A stretch of DNA of 64,000 bases. Origin: Pseudomonadota bacterium. GTDB lineage: Bacteria; Desulfobacterota; Desulfobulbia; Desulfobulbales; Desulfocapsaceae. This document shows, piece after piece, positions 1 through 9,334 of this stretch (the first letter of the stretch is position 1; each line of letters starts with the position of its first letter). The position numbers and the translations under genes were made by a program. The stretch lies in contig JAEYNP010000080.1 of assembly GCA_023412495.1 (NCBI GenBank), positions 62,001-126,000 on the forward strand, written 5' to 3'. Under the pieces are notes generated by a model that made no database searches, was not told the DNA's origin, and worked only from the letters and a program-made list of their open reading frames with translations.

Positions 1-2
1 AC

Positions 3-503
3 TCTTTTGCCGCGTATCGCAAAGAGCCTCTCGCCGCAGCGGGATACTTCAAGAACGGTTTGATTTTTGGAGAAGATACCTGTACCTTGGGGAGGATTCT
101 TGCGGCCGGGCATGCCGTCGCCTATGTCAGCGAAGCCGCTGTCTATCACAGCCATAATTATAATCTTGGCGAAGAATTTCGGCGGTCGTTCGACATCGGG
201 GTATTGCACTGCAGGGAAAAGTGGCTGCTCGATACCTACGGCCAAGCCGAGGGTGTCGGAGCCCATTACGTTCGTTCGGCGCTTGGAAGCTTGCTCCAGG
301 AAAAACAAATACTTCTCATACCCGATTGCCTGTTGCGGAGCTTCATGAAGCTGATCGGCTACAAGCTTGGCAGACTCCACAGGAAAATACCCGCCAGCTG
401 GCTGCCGACCTTGAGCATGAACAGGTTGTGGTGGAAACGCTATATGAACGGTGAATGGTCGCCGCCCAAGCCCGACGGTATGCCGCTTGAGCCGAAGAAC
501 TGA
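3..503 (+). CDS. Glycosyltransferase family 2 (rhamnosyltransferase-like), 3' part only
   Basis: The frame is open from base 3 and the gene enters from the left edge, so only the last 166 codons are seen. The visible protein has the second half of a GT-A fold GT2 enzyme: a GEDTCTLGRILAAG stretch where these enzymes carry the E-D catalytic region, then YHSHNY, typical of rhamnosyltransferase-like (COG1216) proteins. The stop lies 8 bp before wbaP, so the two are likely co-transcribed and serve O-antigen, capsule or exopolysaccharide assembly at the inner membrane. The sugar transferred cannot be told. Family assignment is fairly sure; specificity is unknown. Confidence 0.8.
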   Translation, partial: SFAAYRKEPLAAAGYFKNGLIFGEDTCTLGRILAAGHAVAYVSEAAVYHSHNYNLGEEFRRSFDIGVLHCREKWLLDTYGQAEGVGAHYVRSALGSLLQEKQILLIPDCLLRSFMKLIGYKLGRLHRKIPASWLPTLSMNRLWWKRYMNGEWSPPKPDGMPLEPKN

Positions 504-511
504 ATGAGAAT

Positions 512-1921
512 ATGCTGCCCATCAACCTCCGGGAACAAAGTTCTCTCATCGCCAGATTTCTGCATCTCTTCGACTGCCTGTTGGCTGTCGGCTATCTGTC
601 CCTGCTGGTTTTCTGGTACCGGGTCCCCTGGAGTCCGTATTACACCCGTCTGGTGATCATCACCTTCATCCTCTGTTTCATCAGTTTTCAGTCCTTCCAG
701 CTCTACCGCTCGTGGCGGGGGTGGAAATATATCCTCGAATTTCTCGTCATCCTGAAGGCCTGGGCTGCGGTCATCGGTCTGTTGCTCTTTTATTTTTTCA
801 TCTTCAAGATCTCGATCGCCTACTCCCGGGTAGTCATCCTCATCTGGTCGATCTCCACGCCATTACTCATCTTTATCGTTCATGTGCTGGTCAGAAAAAT
901 TCTTCGGCTCATCCGGCAAAACGGCAAGAATGTGCGGCGGGCGGTGATCGTCGGGGCGGGCGATCTGGGTGTCAACCTGCTCAAGCAGGTGACCAGCATG
1001 CCCTGGGCCGGCATTGAAGTGCTGGGTTTTTTTGACGACAAGATCGACGACCAGGAAATTACCGTGGTCAACGGCAAACCGATCCTCGGCAACATCGCGG
1101 CGATCAACGGCTTTCTCGAGCACCACGAAATAGATTATGTCTATATTGCCCTGCCGATGCGGGCGGAAAAGAAAATTTTCAGAATCCTGCGGGAATGCCG
1201 ATCCCTCGGCGCCCGGATCTACCTGGTGCCGGATCTTTATGTCTTCGGCCTGCATCACGCAGAGATCCAGTCGCTGGGCAATCTCCTGATTCTTAATTTC
1301 AACCCCCACACCGAGTGGAAACGCGGTTTCGATCTCATCTTCTCTGTTGCGGTTCTGGTCTGCACGTTGCCCCTGACCCTGATCATCGCTCTTCTGGTGA
1401 AGATCAGCGACGGCGGTCCGGTTTTTTACCGTCACAAAAGGATAACGGCCGCCGGCAAGACCTTCCATTGCCTGAAGTTCCGCACCATGCGGGTCGGGGC
1501 GGACCGGGAACTCGACAAGCTGCTCAGGGAGAACGAGGACCTGCGCAGGGAGTGGGAGCAAACCTACAAACTGAAGAATGATCCTCGCGTCACCCCCGTC
1601 GGCCGGTTTCTCAGGCGGACGAGCCTCGACGAGTTTCCGCAGTTCATCAATGTCATTCTCGGCGACATGAGCGTGGTGGGGGCAAGGCCCATCGTCGGTA
1701 ACGAGTTGAACGGCTTTTACAAGGAGAGCGCTGGCCGCTATTGCTCGATGAAACCTGGCATAACCGGACCATGGCAGGTCGGCCGACGGTCGAATATCGA
1801 CGATTACGAGGAAAGAGTGAAAATGGATGATTGGTATATTCTCAACTATTCTCTGTGGACCGATATCAAAATCATCTTCAGAACTGTCTATTGTATGATC
1901 AAAGGGAACGGGGCATATTAA
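512..1921 (+). CDS. wbaP: Undecaprenyl-phosphate hexose-1-phosphate transferase, WbaP family
   Basis: This 469-residue enzyme starts a polysaccharide repeat unit by moving a sugar-1-phosphate (galactose in the founding member) from a UDP-sugar to undecaprenyl phosphate. Four or five hydrophobic segments fill residues 10-130. A CoA-binding-like domain follows ([11 protein letters not shown] at about 147). The C-terminal bacterial sugar transferase domain has a re-entrant helix near 280, then [25 protein letters not shown] and [12 protein letters not shown]. The protein ends in GNGAY, as WbaP proteins commonly do. Length fits full-length WbaP. The start codon lies 8 bp after the GT2 stop, so this is one operon. 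The sugar could be galactose or another hexose. Confidence 0.9.
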   Translation: MLPINLREQSSLIARFLHLFDCLLAVGYLSLLVFWYRVPWSPYYTRLVIITFILCFISFQSFQLYRSWRGWKYILEFLVILKAWAAVIGLLLFYFFIFKISIAYSRVVILIWSISTPLLIFIVHVLVRKILRLIRQNGKNVRRAVIVGAGDLGVNLLKQVTSMPWAGIEVLGFFDDKIDDQEITVVNGKPILGNIAAINGFLEHHEIDYVYIALPMRAEKKIFRILRECRSLGARIYLVPDLYVFGLHHAEIQSLGNLLILNFNPHTEWKRGFDLIFSVAVLVCTLPLTLIIALLVKISDGGPVFYRHKRITAAGKTFHCLKFRTMRVGADRELDKLLRENEDLRREWEQTYKLKNDPRVTPVGRFLRRTSLDEFPQFINVILGDMSVVGARPIVGNELNGFYKESAGRYCSMKPGITGPWQVGRRSNIDDYEERVKMDDWYILNYSLWTDIKIIFRTVYCMIKGNGAY

Positions 1922-2008
1922 AAAATAGGATGAGGTTTGAGGAAAGCACTGACTAGCTCTCATGGCTCAATTCTCAGTCCTCATCACTCGTTGTTTATGG
2001 GGGCGCGG

Positions 2009-3211
2009 ATGGCACAGTCAATTTTTGCCGGCAAAAGAATCGTCGTCGGGGTATGCGGCTCGATCGCGGCTTTCAAGGTGGCGGGTTGGGTGAGCGAGCT
2101 CGCCAAGGAAGAAGCGCTGGTCTCGGTCGTCATGACGACCTCGGCGCTGGAATTCGTGACGCCCCTGACCTTTGCCGCCCTCTCCGGCAATGACGTCCAT
2201 ACCGGCATGTTCGGAGCCGGCAGGGATGATGTCATGGCGCATATCAGCATCGGCCGGGACGCCGATGTCATCCTTGTCGCCCCGGCTACGGCCAATGTCA
2301 TGGCCCGCCTGGCGGCGGGCATGGCAGACGATCTCCTCACCACCACCGTCCTGGCCAGCCGGGCCAGAATATTGATCTGTCCCGCAATGAATCCCCGCAT
2401 GTATGACCATCCGGCAACCAAGCGAAACCTGCAGGTTCTGAAGGAACTGGGCTACTGGGTCATCGATCCGGAGTCGGGCATGATGGCCTGCAAGGAAGAG
2501 GGGGAAGGGCGCCTTGCCGAATGGGAGACGGTAAGGGAGTACTTGGCGAAAAGCCTCACACCCCAGGATCTCCAGGGTCAGCGGGTGCTCGTCACCGCAG
2601 GGCCTACCCGGGAACCGCTCGATCCGGCCAGATTTCTCAGTAACCGGTCTTCCGGCAGGATGGGCTATGCCCTGGCCAGGGCCGCCTTTCGCCGGGGCGC
2701 GGAAGTGATCCTGGTGAGCGGCCCGACGGCCCTGCCCTGCCCGGCGGGAGTGACGCGGGAAAATGTCCGGACAGCATGTGAAATGCGGGACAGGGTGCTC
2801 GCCCATGCCGACGGCTGTTCGGTGATCGTCAAGGCGGCGGCGGTGGCCGATTATCGGCCGGAAATCCTGCATGAACACAAGGTGAAAAAAGAGCAGATCG
2901 AAAAAGAACTGGTCCTTGCAAAGAATCCGGATATCCTCTGGGAGCTGGGGCAGAGAAAAAGGCCTGGACAGGTTTTGGTGGGTTTTGCCGCCGAGAGCAG
3001 GGATCTGGCCGAAGAAGGAGCGAAGAAGCTCCGGAAGAAAAATCTCGACTTGATCGCCGTCAACGATATCGGCGGGGATCGGACCGGTTTTGAAGCCGAG
3101 ACCAATCAGGTACTGCTTATTTCCCGGACCGGCACAGATATGCTGCCCTTTACCGGCAAAGGCCACACCGCCGATCTGCTCTGGGACCGGATAGTCGCAC
3201 TCCTGTCATGA
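2009..3211 (+). CDS. coaBC: Bifunctional phosphopantothenoylcysteine decarboxylase / phosphopantothenate-cysteine ligase
   Basis: CoaBC carries out two successive steps of coenzyme A synthesis: CTP-dependent joining of cysteine to 4'-phosphopantothenate, then FMN-dependent decarboxylation. The N-terminal CoaC flavoprotein part has GSIAAFK, the PAMNPRMY motif with its catalytic Asn, and GMMACKEEGEGR with the catalytic Cys. The C-terminal CoaB part has TAGPTREPLDPARFLSN, SSGRMGYALA, KAAAVADY and GFAAES. The frame is open from a TTG at 1937, but ATG 2009 is preferred: it has a GGGGG ribosome site just upstream and gives the normal 400-residue length. The coaX gene at 47.7 kb supplies another step of the same pathway. 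Confidence 0.95.
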   Translation: MAQSIFAGKRIVVGVCGSIAAFKVAGWVSELAKEEALVSVVMTTSALEFVTPLTFAALSGNDVHTGMFGAGRDDVMAHISIGRDADVILVAPATANVMARLAAGMADDLLTTTVLASRARILICPAMNPRMYDHPATKRNLQVLKELGYWVIDPESGMMACKEEGEGRLAEWETVREYLAKSLTPQDLQGQRVLVTAGPTREPLDPARFLSNRSSGRMGYALARAAFRRGAEVILVSGPTALPCPAGVTRENVRTACEMRDRVLAHADGCSVIVKAAAVADYRPEILHEHKVKKEQIEKELVLAKNPDILWELGQRKRPGQVLVGFAAESRDLAEEGAKKLRKKNLDLIAVNDIGGDRTGFEAETNQVLLISRTGTDMLPFTGKGHTADLLWDRIVALLS

Positions 3212-3262
3212 ACTGCAGGCAAAAGGCGCTCGGTCGATTCAAATGGACGAAGCCATTTTCGA

Positions 3263-3730
3263 CTACCGAGGCAGGCAGCATTTTTTGAATTTTTTCCCCG
3301 AGCCGCAGGGGCAGGGGCGGTTCCGCTCGACCTTCTCCTTCTTGATGCCGCACTCGCCCCGCAGGTAAAACCACAGGCCGTCTTCCTTCAGAAACTGGCT
3401 TTTTTCCCGCAAGCTGCAGAGCTGGCCGTTTTCCAGGTAGAAGGTGGTGAATTCGACGGTGCCTTCGCTGTCGGCTGCGGTTCCGGCCAGACTCTCGTGG
3501 ATTTCGAGCCCCAGCCAGACGACCGGATGATCGTCAAAATTGAGGGCTTTCGGACGGGTCCGCTGATGCCAGCTGGCCAGGATGTGCGGTTCGTGTTGCT
3601 GAACGAAGGCGGTATACCTGGAGCGCATCAAGGCTTCGGCCGTTTGGGCGTGACGATGGTCCTGGAGAACGGGCTGGCAGCATTCCGCGAAAGATAACCG
3701 GCTGCCGCAGGGGCAAGAAAGGGAGGTCAT
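3263..3730 (-). CDS. YchJ-family SEC-C motif protein
   Basis: A 155-residue protein of the YchJ (UPF0225) family. It has a zinc-binding SEC-C type motif at each end: CPCGSRLSFAECC near residue 7 and CPCGSGKKFKKCC at the C-terminus. Between them lies an NTF2-like middle domain with LMRSRYTAFVQQ and FTTFY. SEC-C motifs bind zinc and often contact ribosomes or SecB in other proteins. The cellular role of YchJ is not established. It is divergent from the neighbouring mannosyltransferase gene and convergent with coaBC. Nothing unusual is visible in it. Confidence 0.88.
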   Translation of the reverse strand: MTSLSCPCGSRLSFAECCQPVLQDHRHAQTAEALMRSRYTAFVQQHEPHILASWHQRTRPKALNFDDHPVVWLGLEIHESLAGTAADSEGTVEFTTFYLENGQLCSLREKSQFLKEDGLWFYLRGECGIKKEKVERNRPCPCGSGKKFKKCCLPR

Positions 3731-3884
3731 AGTGCTTTCCCGTCAATATTGGAATGAAGTTGCGCGGCAGTTTGAAATTCTTCGTCGCCGCAGGGGACTA
3801 CTTATACCTGGGATGCTTCTCCGGTTCAATGGCAAAACGGTTGACGACCTTCGGGAAGATTCGGCAGGCAATGGAAAATGCGGA

Positions 3885-5021
3885 ATGAAGCGAGTTCTTC
3901 TCCTCGAACCCTATTACGGCGGCTCACATCGTTATTTCCTGGAAGGCCTGCAGCGGCATGTGCCGGCGCGGTATACGCTACTCTCCCTGCCGGCCCGCAA
4001 ATGGAAGATGAGGATGCAGCTTTCGGCCCCATGGCTCGTAGAGCGCGTGAAAAGCCTGCCGCCGGGGGAGCGTTTCTTCGAAACTGTGCTCTGCTCATCC
4101 TATGTCGATGCCGCGGTGCTTCGAGCCCTGTTGACGAGAGTCCCGGGGTGGAACAACGAGACCAGGTTCTGCCTCTATTTTCACGAAAACCAGATCGTCT
4201 ACCCGCAGCGGCATGATGCAAGCGCCCACCAGTTTGCCGCCATCAATTTTCATTCCGCCTTGGCTGCCGATACCATCGCCTTCAATTCGGCATATAATGC
4301 TAGAACCTTCCTGGAAGGTTGTAGCCAATACCTGAAATCCGCCGCCTCGGAGTTGGCGCTGCCGGGGCTTATCGATGAATTATGCCGGAAAAGCCGGGTT
4401 CTTCATCCCGGCATCGATTTTCCGGAACGTGAGCAGCGCCCCCTGCCGACGGTCGGCCCAGGGCCGGTGATCGTCTGGAACCATCGCTGGGAGCATGACA
4501 AGAATCCCGAGCGGTTCTTTCGAGCACTGATGGAACTTTCGCGGCGGGGTCTTGATTTCCGGTTGATCGTCGCTGGCCAATCCTTCCGCTCCATCCCTGC
4601 CTGTTTCGATCGCATCCGGAGCCACTTTGCTTCGCGTCTTCTCCACTTCGGCTACGCGCCTTCCCACCGGGACTACCTGGCGCTGCTCGCCCGGGGCGAT
4701 CTGGTGGTTTCCACGGCCATGCACGAGTTCTACGGCATCGCCGTGATCGAGGCGGTTCGGGCCGGTTGCCGGCCGCTGCTCCCGAACCGGCTCTCCTATC
4801 CCGAGTTGTTCCCTCCTGAGCATCTCTATGACGAGGAGGAGTTCGAGGACAAACTCGCCGAGGCCCTGGTGAATAAGCCCCGGCTCACCGAGGAGGAGGC
4901 CGACCGGCTGACCGAGCGGTTTGGCTGGCAAAGCCTTGCCCCCCTTTATCGAAAATGGCTTTTTGAAGAAACCGTATCGGCAAATTTCTCTCTGTCGATA
5001 TTCTCAGGATCGGCCGGCTGA
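3885..5021 (+). CDS. tRNA-queuosine alpha-mannosyltransferase homologue (DUF3524 / GTDC1 family)
   Basis: The N-terminal ~165 residues match the DUF3524 pattern of GTDC1: [18 protein letters not shown], then [18 protein letters not shown] type group-1 glycosyltransferase half follows, with [17 protein letters not shown] near 200, a [17 protein letters not shown] region, and [20 protein letters not shown], whose E-x7-E-like segment binds the nucleotide-sugar. In vertebrates GTDC1 is QTMAN, which mannosylates queuosine at position 34 of tRNA-Asp; the bacterial substrate is inferred. ATG 3885 is chosen because homology begins there. The frame is open back to 3732, but the extra 51 residues look non-family. 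The 3' end overlaps convergent nadA by 18 bp. queD, for the same modified base, lies at 62 kb. Confidence 0.82.
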   Translation: MKRVLLLEPYYGGSHRYFLEGLQRHVPARYTLLSLPARKWKMRMQLSAPWLVERVKSLPPGERFFETVLCSSYVDAAVLRALLTRVPGWNNETRFCLYFHENQIVYPQRHDASAHQFAAINFHSALAADTIAFNSAYNARTFLEGCSQYLKSAASELALPGLIDELCRKSRVLHPGIDFPEREQRPLPTVGPGPVIVWNHRWEHDKNPERFFRALMELSRRGLDFRLIVAGQSFRSIPACFDRIRSHFASRLLHFGYAPSHRDYLALLARGDLVVSTAMHEFYGIAVIEAVRAGCRPLLPNRLSYPELFPPEHLYDEEEFEDKLAEALVNKPRLTEEEADRLTERFGWQSLAPLYRKWLFEETVSANFSLSIFSGSAG

Positions 5022-6080
5022 GGGGGGAACCAGACAGCCGCCGCCTCGTTTGAACGTCTCTGCGAAATCCAGCATTCTCCGGATGGGGATCCTGGCCTTT
5101 TCCGCCAGTTCCGGGGAGACCTGCACCTCGTTTTTGCCGGTCTCCAGGACTTCTGCCAGATTCTGCAGGGAATTCATGCCCATCCACGGGCAATAGGCGC
5201 AGCTCTGGCATGTGGCTCCTTCGCCGACGGTGGGGGCTTCGAGCAGGATCTTGCCCGGCGCCACCTGCCGCATCTTGTTGAAGATCCCCTTGTCGGTGGC
5301 CACGATGAATTCCCGGTTTGGCAGCTTGGCCACCGCCTCGATCAGCGCCGTGGTGGAGCCGACCACGTCGGCCTGGGCGATGACTGCCTCGGTCGATTCG
5401 GGATGGACGAGGACCGCTGCATCCGGATGGATTTTGCGCAGCCGTTCCAGGGCGACCGCGCGGAATTCCTCATGGACGACGCAGGAGCCCGGCCAGAAGA
5501 TCATCTCGGCGCCGGACAGCCTCTGCACGTAGCTCCCCAGGTGGCGGTCCGGTCCCCAGAGAATCTTCTCACCCTTTTCGGCAAGATGACGAACGATCGG
5601 CAGGGCGATGCCCGAGGTGACCACCCAGTCCGACCGCGCTTTCACCCGGGCGCTGGTATTGGCATAGACCACCACGGTATGATCCGGATGATCGTCGCAG
5701 AAGGCGGAGAACAGCTCATAAGGGCAGCCCTCGTCAAGCGAACAGGTGGCGTTCAGATCGGGCATCAGCACCCGCTTTTCGTTGTTGAGGATTTTCGAAG
5801 TCTCCCCCATGAACCGTACGCCCGCGACCACCAGGGTGGAAGCCGGATGCGTGGTGCCGAAACGGGCCATCTCCAGGCTGTCGGCCACGCAGCCGCCGGT
5901 TTCCTCGGCCAGGTTCTGCAGGGCGCCTTCGGTGTAGTAATGGGCGACAAGTACCGCTTTCTGTTCCTTCAGAAGTCTTTTTATCCTTGCCTTGAGGGCC
6001 GCCGTTTCCGCCTCGGAGAGCTTGGGCCATTCGGGGTGGGGCGGCACGACGACCGTGGGGATCTGAATTTTTCCTATCAT
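5004..6080 (-). CDS. nadA: Quinolinate synthase
   Basis: NadA condenses iminoaspartate with dihydroxyacetone phosphate to quinolinate, the first ring intermediate of NAD. It is an oxygen-sensitive [4Fe-4S] enzyme. The 358 residues show [27 protein letters not shown] near the N-terminus, [36 protein letters not shown], and [13 protein letters not shown]; the conserved cysteines are cluster ligands. ATG 6080 is preferred: it has a GAGAGAG element upstream, and the open frame beyond it has no family similarity. nadB and nadC are not in the window. It follows rsmA on the same strand after 145 bp, which holds a possible promoter of its own. Confidence 0.95.
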   Translation of the reverse strand: MIGKIQIPTVVVPPHPEWPKLSEAETAALKARIKRLLKEQKAVLVAHYYTEGALQNLAEETGGCVADSLEMARFGTTHPASTLVVAGVRFMGETSKILNNEKRVLMPDLNATCSLDEGCPYELFSAFCDDHPDHTVVVYANTSARVKARSDWVVTSGIALPIVRHLAEKGEKILWGPDRHLGSYVQRLSGAEMIFWPGSCVVHEEFRAVALERLRKIHPDAAVLVHPESTEAVIAQADVVGSTTALIEAVAKLPNREFIVATDKGIFNKMRQVAPGKILLEAPTVGEGATCQSCAYCPWMGMNSLQNLAEVLETGKNEVQVSPELAEKARIPIRRMLDFAETFKRGGGCLVPPSAGRS

Positions 6081-6126
6081 GTCTCTCTCGGGGATGAATT
6101 GCCGGCTGTTGCTATTGCCTGTTTTT

Positions 6127-6156
6127 CTTATGACCACATATGCGCCTGTTTTGCAA
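6127..6156 (-). promoter_or_regulatory. Possible sigma-70 promoter of nadA
   Basis: On the minus strand TTGCAA (6156-6151) is followed after 18 bp by CATAAG (6132-6127), four of six matches to the -10 consensus. It sits about 47 bp upstream of the nadA start in the 145-bp gap after rsmA. Weak evidence by eye. Confidence 0.3.
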
Positions 6157-6225
6157 AAAATACCAACGCACCGGGGTTTCTTGCACGTGTCGTGGGACGG
6201 CTGGGAGACCTCGAATAATATTTCC

Positions 6226-7113
6226 TCACTTCTTCTCGATTTGCCTGTCGAACTCCCTTGCCAGGGCGATGAAATCATGGATTGTCAGGGTTTCCGGTCT
6301 CGCCTGAGGGGGCACTCCGGCCCGGGCGATCGCCTGCCCGCAGACTTCCTTTGCCGCGACTTTATCCGGTATCGCCTCGGCGAGGAACGGCGCGCCGGTA
6401 AGCGTATTCAGAATTGTTTTTCGCCGCTGGTTGAAAGCGGTTCGGACGATCTGTTTCAAGAGACGATAATCATGTTCCGGAAGAGCGTCTTTTTTTGCGT
6501 TAAAATCGATGACTACGACAACCGAATCGATCTTTGGCCGGGGATGGAACTCGCCGGGGCCGAGGGTCATCAATTTTTTCACCGAAGCCCGACTTGCCAG
6601 CAGCACCGTCGGCACCCCGTATTCCTTGGTCGCCGGCTCCGCCATCAGCCTCTCGGCCACTTCCTTTTGCAGCATGATGGTGGCGGAGTCGATGAGGGAG
6701 GCGTTGTCGATGAGCTTGAAGATGAAGGGGTTCGAGATCGAGTACGGCAGATTGGCCACGATCTTCAATTTTCCGCCACAAAGGGAGAAAACCTCCGTAA
6801 AATCCGCGGTAAGCACGTCCTGATGGATCAGGGTCACGTTGGCCGGCAGATCGCCTTCTTCTTCATGAAACCTGATGATGCCGCTGTCTATCTCAAAGCC
6901 GTACACATGCTTTACGGCTGCGGCCAGCGGCACCGTCAGGGCCCCGAGCCCCACACCCACCTCCACGATGATGTCCGTATCACGAAGCCTGCCGGCCCGG
7001 ACAATCGCCTCGGCCGTGTGTCTGTTCACCAGAAAGTTCTGGCCGAACCTCTTGCTCGGGGCGAGTTTCTTGCTTCTCAAGGTTTCGTGAGTGTGTTTTC
7101 CATACTTCGACAT
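6226..7113 (-). CDS. rsmA: 16S rRNA (adenine1518-N6/adenine1519-N6)-dimethyltransferase
   Basis: RsmA (KsgA) dimethylates two adjacent adenines in the 3' hairpin of 16S rRNA during late 30S assembly. The 295-residue protein has [10 protein letters not shown] at the N-terminus, the SAM-binding [15 protein letters not shown] near residue 50, the acidic FEID motif, and the catalytic [14 protein letters not shown], then the small helical C-terminal domain with [12 protein letters not shown]. Length and motifs are standard. It starts 16 bp after the tsaD stop on the same strand, so tsaD-rsmA form a translation-related operon. Confidence 0.96.
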   Translation of the reverse strand: MSKYGKHTHETLRSKKLAPSKRFGQNFLVNRHTAEAIVRAGRLRDTDIIVEVGVGLGALTVPLAAAVKHVYGFEIDSGIIRFHEEEGDLPANVTLIHQDVLTADFTEVFSLCGGKLKIVANLPYSISNPFIFKLIDNASLIDSATIMLQKEVAERLMAEPATKEYGVPTVLLASRASVKKLMTLGPGEFHPRPKIDSVVVVIDFNAKKDALPEHDYRLLKQIVRTAFNQRRKTILNTLTGAPFLAEAIPDKVAAKEVCGQAIARAGVPPQARPETLTIHDFIALAREFDRQIEKK

Positions 7114-7129
7114 GGCGTATCCTCATCTA

Positions 7130-8131
7130 TCAACCAAGCGGCGATCTGCTGTAGACGTCCTCGTCGAGCGGGCTTGGACCGCTCACGGCATATTTATGGA
7201 GTCCGGCCAGAGCGATCATCGCCGCATTGTCGGTGCAGTAGCCGCGTTCCGGGGCGAAAAAGGTCATTCCTTCCTTTGCGCAGCGTTCGGCGAACAGTTC
7301 CCGCAGCCGAGGATTGGCCGATACACCGCCTCCGATAACCACGGTTTCCACCTGGCGTCTGCGGGCGGCGAGGATCGTCTTGGCCACCAGGACGTCGACC
7401 ACCGCTTCCTGGAAGGAGGCGCAGAGGTCGGGAAAACGGAGGGTTTTTTTCTGCTGGCGTTGCTGATTGACATGATTCAGGACCGCGGTCTTCAGGCCGC
7501 TGAAGCTGAAATCGAGCGAATCCTCCTCCAGCCAGGCCCGGGGGAACTGCACATACCGCCGATCGCCATCGGTGGCGGTTCTGGAGATCACCGGGCCTCC
7601 GGGATATCCAAGCTCCAGGAGCTTCGCCACCTTGTCGAAGGCCTCGCCGGCGGCGTCGTCGCGGGTCCGGCCGAGATGGTGAAAGGTATTGGTGTCTTCG
7701 GCCAGAAAGATCGAGGAGGTTCCGCCGGAGGCGATCAAGGCGATGAAAGGAAAGTCCGGCTTCTCCGTCCCCAAGAAGACCGAGAGGATATGCCCGGCCA
7801 TATGATCGACACCGACAAAGGGAATTCTCTTCACGTGCGATAGGGCCTTGGCGTAGGAAAAACCGACCAGCAGCGAGCCGATCAAACCCGGTCCCTGGGT
7901 GGCGGCGACCAGGTCGATCTCATCCAGCTGCACCCCGGCCTTTGCGAGAGCCGCCATGACGATGGGATGTATCGACTGCAGGTGTTTCCGGGAAGCCAGC
8001 TCCGGAACCACCCCGCCGAACTGCGCGTGAATGTCGTCCTGGCCGCTCTGTATGCTGGAGAGCACCTTGTCGTCCTGCAGGACGGCGGCGGCAGTGTCGT
8101 CGCAGGAGCTTTCGATGCCGAGTATAAGCAT
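7130..8131 (-). CDS. tsaD: tRNA N6-threonylcarbamoyladenosine transferase
   Basis: TsaD transfers the threonylcarbamoyl group from threonylcarbamoyl-AMP to A37 of ANN-reading tRNAs, together with TsaB and TsaE (not in this window). The 333 residues show the ASKHA fold signature GIESSCDDTAAAV at the N-terminus, the metal-binding HMAGH histidines near 108-112, GGTSSIFLA, and IGGGVSANPRLRELF, followed by CTDNAAMIALAG. It is divergent from moaA across a 147-bp gap and precedes rsmA. Length and motifs are complete. Confidence 0.96.
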   Translation of the reverse strand: MLILGIESSCDDTAAAVLQDDKVLSSIQSGQDDIHAQFGGVVPELASRKHLQSIHPIVMAALAKAGVQLDEIDLVAATQGPGLIGSLLVGFSYAKALSHVKRIPFVGVDHMAGHILSVFLGTEKPDFPFIALIASGGTSSIFLAEDTNTFHHLGRTRDDAAGEAFDKVAKLLELGYPGGPVISRTATDGDRRYVQFPRAWLEEDSLDFSFSGLKTAVLNHVNQQRQQKKTLRFPDLCASFQEAVVDVLVAKTILAARRRQVETVVIGGGVSANPRLRELFAERCAKEGMTFFAPERGYCTDNAAMIALAGLHKYAVSGPSPLDEDVYSRSPLG

Positions 8132-8155
8132 GAAGTAAATCTTTTCTTAAGGGGT

Positions 8156-8173
8156 ATGGAATGTACTTTCCAT
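8156..8173. repeat. Short inverted repeat in the tsaD-moaA divergent gap
   Basis: ATGGAA (8156-8161) and TTCCAT (8168-8173) form a perfect 6-bp palindrome with a 6-nt centre, 25 bp upstream of the tsaD start. It could be an operator or chance. No regulator is indicated. Confidence 0.3.
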
Positions 8174-8212
8174 GAAGAGTGTGCTATTGATAAAAGGCAG
8201 TCAGTATATAGA

Positions 8213-8247
8213 TGAAGCGATTCAAAGTCAATGGCTTCAGTTTTTTG
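8213..8247 (+). terminator. Terminator-like hairpin in the moaA leader
   Basis: TGAAGC (8213-8218) and GCTTCA (8234-8239) pair around a 15-nt loop and are followed by GTTTTTTG. The element points towards moaA and lies 32 bp before its start codon, so it would act as an attenuator rather than an end-of-operon terminator. The stem is short, so this is weak. Confidence 0.3.
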
Positions 8248-8278
8248 CTAATTCCGCATTATTTTTATTCCCTGCGCC

Positions 8279-9334
8279 GTGACTGAAAAAATAGCTCCGA
8301 TCCGCCCCCTCGTCGATCAGTTTTCCCGAACAATTTCCTATCTCAGGCTGTCGCTGACCGACCGCTGCAATCTCCGCTGCATATACTGCATGCCGGAAGA
8401 GGACCAGGATCGGGACAGCCGGGTCAAGACTGGTAAATTTCTGCAGCATTCCGAACTGCTCAGTTATGAAGAGCTGGTGCGGGTCGTGCGACTTACCGTC
8501 TCTCAGGGCATGAACAAGCTGCGCCTGACCGGCGGTGAGCCGCTGGTCAGGAAGGGGATCCTGAAATTTATCCGTCAGCTTTCCCGGCTTGAGGGGCTCA
8601 CGGAGATCCGGCTCACCACCAATGGAGTGCTCCTGGCCGAATATGCCGAACGGCTTTATGACGAAGGGGTGCGGCATATCAATGTCTCCCTGGACACCCT
8701 CGTTCGGGAAAAATTCCGTAAGATTACCGGCAAGGACTACTTCGCCAAGGTATGGGACGGCCTCATGGCCGCCAAGGACCTCGGGTTCAGGATCAAACTG
8801 AATGTGGTCGCAATGAAGGGAGTCAACGACGATGAGTTCAGGGACTTCGCCCGGTTGGCCCTGGAGCAGCCTTTTCGGGTCCGCTTCATCGAGTTTATGC
8901 CGGTCGGCGACAGAAACAGCTGGCAGAAGGAGAAGTTCATCAGCTCGGATGAGATCATACAACTCATCGGCGAACTCGGATCGCTTGTTCCGTACGAGCG
9001 CAGCCACGGCGAGGGACCGGCGAGGATGTACAACTTTCAGGGCAAGGATGGACGGTCCGGTTCAATCGGCTTCATCAGCCCGATCAGCCATCATTTCTGC
9101 GATCAGTGCAACAGACTCAGGCTGACTTCCGAGGGCAAGCTCCGGGCCTGTCTGTTAAGCGACCGGGAGACAGATCTGAAGGCCCTCTTGCGCGGTGGCG
9201 CGACCGATAAGGAACTCATAGAGGCCATCCGCCAGACCATCATGAAGAAACCCCAGGGTCATAACCTGCAGCAGGATCTGCTGAAGTCCGATCGACAGAC
9301 CTGCAGCGGCCGAATGTCACGAATCGGAGGTTGA
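8279..9334 (+). CDS. moaA: GTP 3',8-cyclase (molybdenum cofactor biosynthesis protein A)
   Basis: MoaA is a radical SAM enzyme that starts molybdopterin synthesis by cyclising GTP to 3',8-cyclo-7,8-dihydro-GTP. The 351-residue protein has the N-terminal cluster motif CNLRCIYC (CX3CX2C), LRLTGGEPLVRKG for SAM binding, and the second cluster CDQCNRLRLTSEGKLRACL. It ends in a C-terminal GG, needed for catalysis in known MoaA. The start is a GTG at 8279, giving normal length with family similarity from residue 10; a ribosome site is not obvious. The 3' end overlaps convergent pheA by 18 bp. Formate dehydrogenase and similar enzymes would use the cofactor. Confidence 0.95.
   Translation: MTEKIAPIRPLVDQFSRTISYLRLSLTDRCNLRCIYCMPEEDQDRDSRVKTGKFLQHSELLSYEELVRVVRLTVSQGMNKLRLTGGEPLVRKGILKFIRQLSRLEGLTEIRLTTNGVLLAEYAERLYDEGVRHINVSLDTLVREKFRKITGKDYFAKVWDGLMAAKDLGFRIKLNVVAMKGVNDDEFRDFARLALEQPFRVRFIEFMPVGDRNSWQKEKFISSDEIIQLIGELGSLVPYERSHGEGPARMYNFQGKDGRSGSIGFISPISHHFCDQCNRLRLTSEGKLRACLLSDRETDLKALLRGGATDKELIEAIRQTIMKKPQGHNLQQDLLKSDRQTCSGRMSRIGG

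Noticed and set aside
2010..2031. TGGCAC start of a sigma-54 -24/-12 promoter
   Set aside because: The TTGC part is at the wrong distance, and the site is inside the coaBC reading frame.
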